DNA of 64,000 nt from Prunella strophiata (Eukaryota; Chordata; Aves; Passeriformes; Prunellidae): the NCBI GenBank assembly GCA_036583965.1, contig JAZBQD010000014.1, forward strand, positions 4,062,191 through 4,126,190, written 5' to 3'. The position numbers and the translations under genes were made by a program. The notes beneath the pieces are model-generated. The model had not been told where the DNA came from. It saw nothing but the letters and a program-made list of their open reading frames with translations, and searched no databases. The stretch's first letter is position 1; every line of letters begins with the position of its first letter. Positions 32,451 to 44,400 of the stretch are shown here, in pieces.

Positions 32451-35400
32451 GTTGGTGCGGGGCGAGCGCGCCGGGCCCGCGCGGCGGAGGCACCTGCCGG
32501 GCCCGGCCGGGAGCCCCTCCGGCGGCGCGGAGAGCGACCCGGGCGGGCGCGGGGGGACAGCGGCGGGGGCTGCTGCGGGGAGAGCGGAACGCGGAATGGG
32601 CTGCCCGGGGCCGGGGGACTGCTGCGGGGAGAGCGGACCGCGGAACGGGCTGCCCTGGGCCGGAGCTGCGGGGTGATCGCACAGCGGAATGGGCTGCCCT
32701 GGGCCGGAGCTGCGGGGTGATCGCACAGCGGAACGGGCTGCCCGGGGCGGTGGAGCCGCCGTCCCTGGAGGTGTTCGGGACTCCGTGCCCTGGGGTGGTG
32801 GTGGTGGTCGGTCACAGATTGGGCTCGGTGATCCCCGAGGTCTGATTCTTTTGAAATTCTTCTAACTCGTTCTGTGATCAGATAGACGTGTTGCAAGGAG
32901 GATAGAGAAGTAATAAAACCGTCTTTAAATCAGTTGTATTGCTGAATATAGGAGTGGTTGTACAGGCTTTACTTTTAAGGCCAATGTTCATCTTTCCTTT
33001 TAAAACGTTTGAAATGCTAAAGTATTTTGAAAGGGCGCTTATAGTCAACAACTAGTTAATATTATTTGTGTGTTTCAATCACTTTATTGCACCCTGAGCG
33101 TCTAACTTCAACCTTCTTTGCAGTCATGTAGTTAGTAGGCAATATGTGGGGTCTTTCTCAGGAAGGGACTGTAAAATAAGTTGAAGTGCAAAATAAGTGG
33201 AATTATTTAAGGCCCAGGTTGGATGGGGCTCTGAGCAATGTGATCCAATGACTGACACCCCTGCCCATGGCAGGGGGTTTGAATGAGATGGATTTTAGGG
33301 TCCCTTCCAATCCAAGCCTTTTTATGATTTCTGTTACATGATCCTTGTATTTTTTTATTCTTTTTTTTTCCAATACAGATGACTTAAAACATTCCATAGA
33401 TTCAGGAACTATACTCTGAGAAAAATCAGAGTCATTCTAAAGTGATGTGCTCTGGCAATGCGTGTCTTGTACCACAAATACTGGTTGAGGTGCTCCACAA
33501 ATGAGTGGTTGAGGTTGGCACAACACTAGAATTAAGGCAGGAAGACAGAATGCCTTTCTAGACCTGTATACACTGGAAAATATGATAATACTAATATAAA
33601 AATAAACATGGGGTATATAAGTCTTGATTTAATTTGGTGCTTTAAAATTTGGTTGACATTAGACTCCAAGGGCATTGCTTAATGGGAGAGTAAGCTGGTG
33701 ATGAAGTGAGGATGTATTTCAGCTTTTCAGTGGAGCAGAAATAGTACATAATTTTATTTTATTACATGAAACTTAGCATTTCACTGTTTTGTCAGCTGTT
33801 TCACCAGTCAGGTTTTAATTTTTAAAAGCTTCTCTTGTAGGCTGCCTGTTAATCCAGTCTAAAATTACAACAACTCTGATGCTTGCTACTAGGAGACAGG
33901 GAAAACAGGACTAGGAAATGCAGTTCAACCAAGTTTCATTTGGCCTGTTTTTACTCTGCATTAGGAGAACTTGCTCTCCTCTTCTGTGGGTTGCTTGTTC
34001 CCAGCCCTACTGTTCGTGTAGCAAAGTAGATTTTTGAAGTTCATTTAGTAAAATAGCATAGCAAAAAAGGAAAATAAACGTTTTTCATCAAGATCAGTTT
34101 GCTTAGCTGGGTTGGCATGCAGTTCCATGAGTGTCTTGGCACAGATAAGGATATAGAAATAAACAGATGGGGGCCTTGGTTTTAGGATTATTAATTAGGG
34201 AATTGTTAATTAGTGTGAAGTAACTTCCCTTTCCGTGTGTGGAGAAGGCAATACAGCAGGTGAGACTTATTGCAAAATAAGTTGAGATTGAAACTATTGT
34301 TTCATTTTTCTGTGTGAGATTGCTGAAAAACTGCAATGTGTTTTTCCTTAAATAAAAATGAAAAGCAGATGTTAAGGTTCTAGTTGTTTACTAACCTTCA
34401 ATTTCCTTGTTGAATGTTGCAGTATAAACTTAGAGCTAGAAAAGAAAATGAATGAGAAGAGACTTAAAAGCTCTTACTTGGCTCAGGTTATGCAAAACTT
34501 GGACTTGACTAGTGTGAGCACAATGTTCCTTGTCTCAGCTCAGAATATTTTGTTACAATTTCTTCCATAAATGTGCTTTTAACGTTGCACAGTGGACAGC
34601 AGTGTGGTGTTGTACTAGCTGTGCCAGCTTCAATGGACCGGCTGGAGCACTGGGGAAATTCAGTTATAGCTGCCTGGGGCTCCAAGGGAACTGATTTACT
34701 CCCAAGATAACGCCTTGAAATAGGCTGGGTGGAGCTCAGGACTGTTCGATCCTGGCAGCTTCTGGAGTCAGAACCAATTTAATTGGCATTTAATTGGTAG
34801 CTCCCTTACAGCCAGTGCTAACACCCTGTTGTGCTAAAGCAAGCGCAAAATCTCTGCAGAGCTGGGATCTGCACCTGTGCAAAGTAATCACCGTGTTATT
34901 GAAATGTACGAGGTGTCACTTAACACTGTCCTGAGCAAAAGTACTACACACTTTTCAAATCCAGGCCTAAATTTACTTTCCAAAATGCATTTAGCCTTTT
35001 GAAAGATAAAAGCTGTCGAAATCTCCACACCTCTAACTCCAGCATTTCTTTTCTATCTGCCTACTCATTATTTTCCTGAAGAATCTTGAATAAATTTAAA
35101 ATGTGACTTTGAGTATTCGTAAGTACCTGGTATATGCGCAGTGCTTTTTTTTGAGAGGCAGCATTCAGAGAACTGCAAGTGTTTGTAAATGGTTTGAAAT
35201 GAAAGGTGCAGTGCGATAAAGGCTCTTCCATGGTGCTGTGTGGCTTCCTGATGTATGGAGCATCACAGAAATTCAGTTTCACTTTAAAGAAGTGAACAAG
35301 AAGCCCCCACAAAGCCCAGATGGGCTTAGCCTGAAATAGATGCCTGTGGAGACCATATGGGTACTGCTGAAGTGGGTTATTATGTGGTTGAAGGTGCAAT

Positions 35401-38400
35401 AAACAATAAAAATATGGAAAAGAATCTGTTTTTCAGTCATCTCTCAATATATCTCAAATCCAGTTCGTTTTTATATTTTTATCATCAATTGTCTGTTAGG
35501 CTGATTGAGAAATCCTAGAAAGAGGAGTAATAGGTCATAAACTATCAGCATTTAGAATATTTTTCCTTATAGAAGGCAAGGAGAGTATGGAAAGTGACTT
35601 TGAATAGCCAATATACGTGATATTTTTGCCTCTCAAATGATTGAGGAGGAAAAGAAACAATTTTAGTAGTATGACAGGATGAGAGAGAAATTGATTGGAA
35701 ATGTCATTGATACATGGATGATCAATGTAAGTAAATTGATTTTAAAGGCCTCTCAGTGAAAAGAAAATGATTTGTTGAAATGTGTATTTGAAATTATTTG
35801 CATATGCCAATTAAACTAGTTTCAAATTTTTTTTATTAGTATTTGTGATTGCTAATTGAATGTTTGTGTTTTTAGGTGAAATTTGGAAATACAACATTTA
35901 AGACAGACGTGTATCCCAAATCACTTAATCCTCAGTGGAATTCTGAGTGGTTCAAATTTGAAGTAAGTATTTTTTTTTAAGAGGTTGCATGTAACTGTAT
36001 AGACACTGGTTTAGCTGCCCTTAATGAAATAATTGCATTTCCAGCAGAGAATGAGTTCTGAGCACTGAAGTGTGTTTGTGTTTGAATGCACAAAGCCAGC
36101 TCCAGTCAGACCTTGTTTGCTCAGGGCGTCTCCTTGGCTTTGTAGGAGTGTTTGTGAAGATAAAAGCTGGCCAGGTTGAATCCAGCTTCAATGTTCTGTT
36201 AGAAAAGAGAGTACTGCAGTGAAGGTGGGCAAGTGCAGCAGGGCTTTTTCAGTGCAGTTATCAGTACAAGTATGTAAAAATAAATACATATATGGATATG
36301 AAAGTACATGTGTTCTTGTGGGTTTTTTCAGTTTTGAGCAAGGAAAGTTAATTGGTGTTTGAAGTCTTACATTTGGTTGCAAAGGATAATACAAAGGAGA
36401 AAACGGAAAATTCCTGTGGGAGGATTGCAAAGTAAAGAGCTTGGACAGCAACTGTTGGACACTTTCTCTTCTTGTTTCCTTATGTAATAATGAGGGCACT
36501 CAGCATTTTCCTGTAATTGCTTGTTACTTTCCAGGGTCTAATTTGCTGGTGTCCTTTGACATTATTCCCTGAACAAGTGTTTACATGTTTCTTTCATATT
36601 TTTACTACTTAAAAAATGAGGGTTATGTTTAGAATAAATTAATTATTAAAACACTTGAATGTGTAGTTCTGATTCATTTACAATGCTCTAAGGCAATATT
36701 GCAATTCTGCAAACACTTAGATGAGTCATCCCGTTGCAGTTAGCAAACTTAATTCTTGGTTTGTGACACTGCACACAAAAATTTGTTAAATTACTGTCTT
36801 AGTCATAAAAGAAAATAGTTACCTGTAGATGGATTATTGCATTTGTTTAGGAAATTGCATGTGTGGAATTACTGAATTTTTTGCTGCAGGCTGTGTAAAA
36901 TACCTGCTTTTAAGCCACTGACCAGTGATGAGAACATCATCATCTTAATTTCAGAGCATAATAGTCCTCTGAGGTATTTTATCTTCTTTCTTTCTTTTCC
37001 TTTCTTCCTTATTTTTATTTATTTATCAGTGTGTATGTGGAGATGTGTGGACAGTCTAGGAAGTGTGACTTTATTCATTTTAAATTCCACAATATTTTTT
37101 CTCTGTTATCTAGCTTTTCTGTTCTGCTGCCAGTGATAGCTCTGTTTTCAGGCTCTCAGCAGTCTCTGAAGGATAAAGCCAAAGGAGTGCAAGTGTCAGG
37201 AAAGTGACATTAGCGATTTCTCAGTGTAGGTCGCTGTTGATAGCTGACTCTCTGCTCTGTGTTTGTTTCTCAGCAGTGTTCCCCTGCCCAGTTTCAGTGT
37301 CTGTGTTGCTGTTTGCTCTCCAGGTGGATGACGAGGAGCTGCAGGATGAGCCCCTGCAGATCACAGTTCTGGACCACGACACGTACAGCGCCAACGACGC
37401 CATCGGCAAGGTGTACATCGACATCGACCCCCTGCTCTACAGCGAGGCAGCCACCGTCATCTCGGGCTGGTTTCCCATCTATGACACCATCCATGGTGAG
37501 CCTTGCTCTGTGCAAACAGCCCTGCCTCACATGGCGTCTGCTTGGCATCATCTTGTAAGCTGTCTTCAGAAATTTGTAATAACTTTAGCTTTGCTTGGAA
37601 AACTACTTTCCTGGCTTTTTTTCTCCTTATTTCTGTAATGAGAAAATTTCTGGCATGAGAGTAAAGACTGGTGCTTGGCAGAATGCCTTCCATAGGACTT
37701 GTGACAAGTGGGGAAAAAATCTTCAGTAGTTACTGCAGATTTCAGATAAAAAGAAAAGACTCAGAGGTATTTGTCCAATTACCATGTGTTTGCTAAACAA
37801 ATTTAGTTTTGCTGGGGTTACTTGAAGTGTGCCTTCCTGGGATTTGGGATAAACTTCAATTGAGATGAAGGAATGAGGATGTGAGATATTTCAACAGGAT
37901 GAAATTCCCTTTCCCTGCAGTAAGTGCTCTCAGTGCTAGGTGGATTTCATCAGCATGTCTTGAAGGTATGAGAAAAGAAAGGTAATGATATTTTTGCTTT
38001 TGATTTTAATGAAACAGCTTTTGTTTCAGAGAGCCAATGTCAGTTTAGAGCAATTAACTTGCTGCTTGGATACCTTAGTGCAGAATGTCTCTGTGGCTGC
38101 CATTGTCCCCCTTGTTCATTATTCAGGGTGAATTAAATGACCTGATGATGTTCAAAGCTAATTATAAATCATAGTTGGGAAGTAATTAATGGTGTTCACC
38201 AGATGCTCATCATAACTGATGCACAGTATTTTTTTGCATTTAAACCAGTTATAACAAACATAAATATTACGAAATATTGCAAAAATACTTGTTTTTTTAA
38301 TTACCTTTTTATCCTATGCACATTTTCCTATCACATATTTTCTTCTGGAGCTAAATGATGCAAACACTTGTTTCAGGATTTGTATATCTGGTAGGTTAGA

Positions 38401-41400
38401 GAGTTAGATTTCTCTATATTTTTCCAGATCTGTTGGTATTTAACAGCTTTTTTTCTATGTAAGTAAAATTGGAATTCTTATATTTTCATGCTCATAGCAC
38501 TAGATTCCAATTATCTTGACTCTTGGCAAACATTAATTGATGCTTCCTTAAAAAATAATAAATAAAATGTTATAAGTTTGTATTATTTTTTTTTCTTTCA
38601 CCTCAACATGATTGTTTGTAAAAATACATAACCCTGAGGCATTTTCTGTTATAACTGAAAGCTTCTTTCTGTTGGCATTTTGGAAGGGAGATGCAGCTGC
38701 TTTTATTGCGGTGATGTCCGAGTTGAGCAACAAATCCAGTGCTGCTGTTTCAGTGTCATATGCTGATGTGATAAAGGCTTCTGAAGACACAAGAGATCAG
38801 ACTCATCAAGTTTAGTCCTCAATATGTCAGAACCTGTAATATGTGAAGTTATTTTGTTACTGGGTGGGGAAAAAGAAGAAAAAGCTCAGAACAGGAAAGT
38901 AGAGAAGTTGAAAAGGAATGGTTCTGTGTTAGAAATTATTCCATTTCTAGTAAGGTTTAATCATAGTTGAAAATTAACCTTCATCTAAAAGGACCATAAT
39001 ACCTTATTTTTTATATATCTCTTGTCACAGTTAAAGTGTTTTACAAACACTTCCTGTGCCACTTTGTGGTTCTAGAAAGAACCATAAATCTTTCCCCTTG
39101 GGTTGAACTTCAGAGAGGAGCTTTACTGCAGTTTTGAAATTGTTTCAGGAAGGAAATGGAGCAGAGAGAGCACCCTGCAGCAGAGGCCACTGCAGCATCA
39201 AGAGGCTGATGGCTTCTCTTTCCCCAGTCCCACTTTTCTTATAAAGTTCTGTTTGGTGCAAATAGGCATTTGAGGAGTGTTGCTTTCATTGCTTCAGCCT
39301 CACAGGCTTGGCAGAACTAGAAACTTCCTCTGAGCCAGTGTCTCTGCAGCAGACCTGAGAGGCAAGGCTATGGCTTCCTGCTCCTCTGGCATTAATTACT
39401 GGTAACAGGAAATATATATAGCTCTAGTTTTGTATTGATGCAGTTATGTTGTTATAACTTCTGGTATTTCATGGTTTTTTATTGATAGGTATACGTGGGG
39501 AGATCAACGTGGTGGTGAAAGTAGATCTCTTCAATGATTTAAACAGATTTAGGCAGTCATCCTGTGGAGTCAAATTTTTTTGCAGTAAGTAAAGGAAAAA
39601 AGTTTATTTGGACAAAAAACTTTTCCCCTCCTTTCCTTTCTTTGCCTCTTCTGTTGGTCTCCCTTCTCTTACCAGCTCATTGCATAAACCTAGTGGAGAT
39701 AACATTGACAAAAATTGCTTTTCTTTTTTAACACATTTTTACTGGTCATGTTTCAAAACAATGTAAATAAGTGATGAGATTTTTTTAATGTCCATAAGTT
39801 GCATTTTGGTGCCTGTGCATACACATGTAGTGTTATTTTAGGTCCATACCCTTTTATAGAGGCCCAAGTGAAAAGGTTTCATAATGGTACATGCTGGTAC
39901 ACTGGACAGTTATCTTACCAGGGTTCCACAATTTCATGAGCAGAACTTGCTGCATGTGTCCACATTCTGAGAGCAGACTGTCTGGAGAACTTTCTGAAGT
40001 CCCTGTGCTGTGTAATCCCCGTTTTCCCCGCTGTCCTTGGCCCTGCGTGTGACACGTGTGTGTGTTTTGCAGCCACGTCCATCCCCAAGTGCTACAGGGC
40101 AGTCATCATCCACGGCTTCGTGGAGGAGCTGGTGGTGAACGAGGACCCCGAGTACCAGTGGATCGACCGCATCCGCACGCCCCGCGCCTCCAACGAGGCT
40201 CGCCAGAGGCTCATCTCCCTCATGTCAGGTACACACCCCTGGGCCACTGCCACTCCTGGCACTGCCAGCCTGCCCTGGCTGCCTTGCTCAGCTGCGTGGC
40301 ACTTCTGCTGCTCATTATGTTGATTTCTTTCAGTTCACTGTCTCGTCTGTTTCTGAGGATTGTGTGTTTCTGACTGATGGCCCGTGTGACTGGTTGTTTG
40401 GTTTCCACTTCGTGGTCAGGCCATGCTGCTGCCTAAAGTTTTGGTTGCTTTTAGCAAGGTCAAAGAAACCTGTGAAACTTTTTTGAAGATGTTCTTAACC
40501 CATATAAGGAGTATCAGTAGAATTTTGACTCAAACAATTAAAGTAGTGAGCTTCACCCTCTTTGAACTTTTTAAAGTATGTGAACAAATACACACTGTTT
40601 TAGATACAGTGTGCATCAGTGCTTCTGTTACTCATCCCATCTCTTGGAAGTCAGGCTTGGTTCATTGTTTCTCAGGCATCTCCTGTGAGAAAAGAACTAG
40701 AGAATTGGGATTATTCAGCCTAGAGAAGAGAAACTTTGGGGTGACTTTGGTGGCCTTCCAGTGCCTGAAAGGAGCTACAAGAAGGATAGGAGGGACTATT
40801 TCCAAGGGCCTGGAGTGACAGGACAAGGGAAATGGCTTCACACTGACAGAGAGTGGGTGTGGATTGCATTTTGGGAAGAAATTGTTGCCTGTGAGGCTGA
40901 TGAAGCCCTGGCACAGGGTGCCCAGAGCAGCTGTGGCTGCCCCTGGATCCCTGACAGTGCCCAAGGCCAGGCTGGATGGGGCTCTGAACAACCTGGGCTA
41001 GTGCAAGGTGTCCTTGAGATCTTCAGTAAGTGGGCAACATAAAAGATTGTGGAGATGTACCTTCATGGGGAAGGCCAGCACACTGTGCGGGAAAAAGTGA
41101 AATAAATTGTAGCCATAAGTAACATGAGGACATTTTTGTTAATGTAGCCCCCATATTAGTTTCCAGAATCCATATTTGCATAATTTTTGCCATGCATAAA
41201 GAGTGCAGGTGGATCAAGTATTCTGCTAGATTTTATTCATGGCATAGATAAGAGGATAAAAACCCAAAAAAGCTCACAGGAATACTGTTTCACCTCCTGT
41301 AATAAAATGTGTGCTATTGCAGTATTATTGGTGGTCACACATAAAGAATCTTGAAGAAATCTGAAACTTCTGAGAGTGAGCCAGGCTGTTTCACAGATCT

Positions 41401-44400
41401 TTGTCATTATGTGTTAAGTTAAAAAGAAACTTTCATACTCTATTTCAACCTTAGAATTTTTTCAAGACCCGTACAGACATGGTTTCAGTTAAGAAGTTTA
41501 CAGTAGTAACCTGTGCTGATAATTTTAGAATCAAACTTCAAGAAAGCAGTAGAAACCAGAGCCAGGAGTTGGACTTAGATGGTCCTTGTGGGTCCCTTCC
41601 AGCTCAGGAAGTTCTGTGGTTCTCTGACCATTTCATTCCACTTGATTTCTCAGCAGCAGTGACATTAGGACTGTTAGGCCATGATTTGTGACAGTGGGGA
41701 TTTTTCAGTTTAACAGAGGATTTTGGAAGCCTTTCATTTTCATAAGAAGGGAGATATTTTCCACCTTAGTTATTACCAAGGCAACCCAGCTACATAGAGC
41801 AATTAATTTTTTTTATGATGTCTCCTAAAAAAGCATCAATGGCAGACCAGTTTCATGTAGTCACAGTCTTTTCAGTCCTTGTGTCTAGTGTAGGAGTGGT
41901 AGTGTTTGGTTTGCAGTAGAGGGGCAAAAAGTAGGAATTAAGTTGAAGTATGCTTAAATAAATTGGTAAATGAAGAAATTATAGATGCCTGTTCATATAC
42001 ATTTCAAAGATGTTGCATTGTTTTGAAGTATTGTATATGTGATATTATATTGAAGTATTAAATATGAAGTATTTAGAAACTTACATGAGTTCCAGAGCAC
42101 ATGTTGACCTCTCTCTCTCTGAATAAGTAGAGAAAAGGAAAAAAAAAACCTACTGGAAATAAAGACTGGTGGGGAAAACCTCTGAAATGACACATTGTTT
42201 TGGCAGTCAGAATGGATTTGGAGAAAAAAGCAAAAAGTTGTGTAAGTGGTTGGTATCACACAATGTTGTAGGAGACAGAAGTTGTGACTGGCTCCTTGGC
42301 CTAGCCATGTAGGATTGGATTTATTACCTGTTCTGCTGACTTGGTTGGGACTCCAAAAGCAGAGACAAAGACCACAAAAGAGAACAGAAGTAGTTGACTG
42401 CAACCCTGAGCTCTTTACCTTTTGTTTTGTAGGTGAATTGCAAAGGAAGATTGGCTTGAAGGTGCTTGAAATGAGAGGAAATGCTGTTGTTGGTTATTTG
42501 CAGTGTTTTGATTTGGAGGGAGAGTCTGGACTCGTAGTGAGAGCCATAGGAACAGCCTGCACGTTGGATAAATTAAGTAACACATCAGCATTTTTACCTG
42601 CATGTAACTCCCCATCCAAAGAAATGAAGGAGTAAGTATGAATTAGTAGCTTGTAGGGAAGTTAATTTCACCTCTCTTCCTTTCATACTCATTCAGTTTT
42701 TCATAACCAGTGTGATTTCTTTTTTTCCCCAGAATTTGTTTTTCTTTTGGAGTTTTATTTGTCTGCAATAAGTTTTATAGTCTACAATTCTGAAATGTTT
42801 TAGGTTGGATGAGTTGTTATTTCAGTAGAAGCTGGAGTGGTAATTCTTACTTAAGATGACTTTCTTTGTATGTATGTAGCAATAGTACTACATATCCTTG
42901 GCTTGTGATCCACCAGTTAAACTCTAATTAGTTCTGCTTTGATGCTGTGTTTGTGCAATGAGCAGTTTTGTGAGGACCTCTCACAAATACACCTTTGGTT
43001 CAAGTTTAAATGTTTATAAATGTGTAAGAGAAGATAAATTTTGAATTCTGATCTTTCTGTCAGTGATTTAGACAATGACCCCAAAGAGGTCTCATCTTTT
43101 CTTGTGTGCTTTGTTTTTTACTGTTTTTACAAGTAGGACTATGGCAAAACAGGTAGACAGTGAACTTGCAGAGAAATCTTTTTGCAGTGAGAATTAGTAT
43201 TTTGTGATTTTTGTCATATGTACTGCAGCACCAAACAGTTTGAATGCGGTGTTTTGATATGCATCCAAATTAATAGAAATATACTTGCAGTCTTCTTTCA
43301 ACTGTTGCTACTTTTTTGCATGGGTAAATTAGTTATTTTCTATTTGGTAGAGCAATCCAGGAAGGAAAAAACTGCATCAAGAAGTGTATTACATATCCTG
43401 TATTTCTAGATTTATTAATTAAAGTAGCCATTTTCATTAACTTGAACTGTTGTGTCACTGCAGTGGAAATGAGGCATTTTTGTTGTGCAGGCATCAATTG
43501 CTCTGCAAAATTTTGCAAAATACGAGCTGACTTTTAAAAATTACTGGTTTCTATTTCACGGCATAGCTTGTTTGACTTGTCTTGATTTTGAAAAATTGCC
43601 TTTAAAAGAACTTCTGGATACAGTGCAGCATAGAACAACAGCATGGTGTTTAAAAACAAAAAAGATAGACCTGGTAATTATCAACTTCAAAAGCACCCAT
43701 AAATAAACCAGTGGCTTTCACTCTGCAGGAAAATGTGGAAATTCCACCTCCCAAATTATCCACATTCAACTCGGTGATGGATATTGTCTCAGTTCAAAAA
43801 ATGGGAATGTTTCTCTAAGGCAGCAAAATCAACTAATTTGATTCTTCTTACTCTTGGCTTTACTAACTTGATGGCCTGTTGCCAGAAATCAATGATGCAG
43901 TCACAAGCAAGTGCTTAAGCTCTTCCTGTCCCTCCTTTTATTTCATCTGGACTCTTGCATGCTAGGCATTGAAATTCTTAGAGTCTGCTTAGAGTAAGAG
44001 ATCTCCTCTATCTAAACTTCCCTGAAGTCATTGATAACGTAACTTTGCAACCTGTTTGTATGTATTGTTTTCTTTTCTTCCACCTTGGCTGCAAACTGTC
44101 TCAGGTCTCCGCTGGTTCATCCGCCAAGCCATGGATGCCGCTCGACCCACAACAGCCCAATTCACACTGCTACTGGCTCACGACTTACTCAGAACTTCTC
44201 TGTGTCTGTTCCCACTCTCATCTACACTGGTACGAGACTGCTCACACTCCACAGCTGGGGAGAGAGGCAGCCCAAGGCACAGTGCTCCCACAGGGCAGGC
44301 AGTCAGGCAGGGTAGGCAGGAACCACCCGTGCTCCTTTCCTCATGGACACACCTGCTGCTAGCAGGGAAGAAGCTCCCAGGGTGCAGCAGCTCGAGCAAA

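Larger units (their letters stand above)
32451..35875 (+). other. C2CD5: C2CD5 intron 1
   Basis: The 5' end is the continuing CpG island with a short CR1-related tandem repeat (32570-32753). Two CR1 3'-end fragments follow (to about 32878 and about 33205-33338). The remainder is AT-rich. A patch near 34590-34880 is more balanced in composition but unassignable. No further exon is seen. Confidence 0.85.
40229..42432 (+). other. C2CD5: C2CD5 intron 5
   Basis: This 2.2-kb intron contains two sense CR1 fragments (about 40685-41015 and about 41545-41628). The rest is AT-rich with no visible exon. Confidence 0.85.

Noticed and set aside
31252..32896. Long open frames (up to 311 aa) around the C2CD5 promoter
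   Set aside because: CpG-island and CR1 composition; only the segment from 32361 to 32450 is supported as coding.
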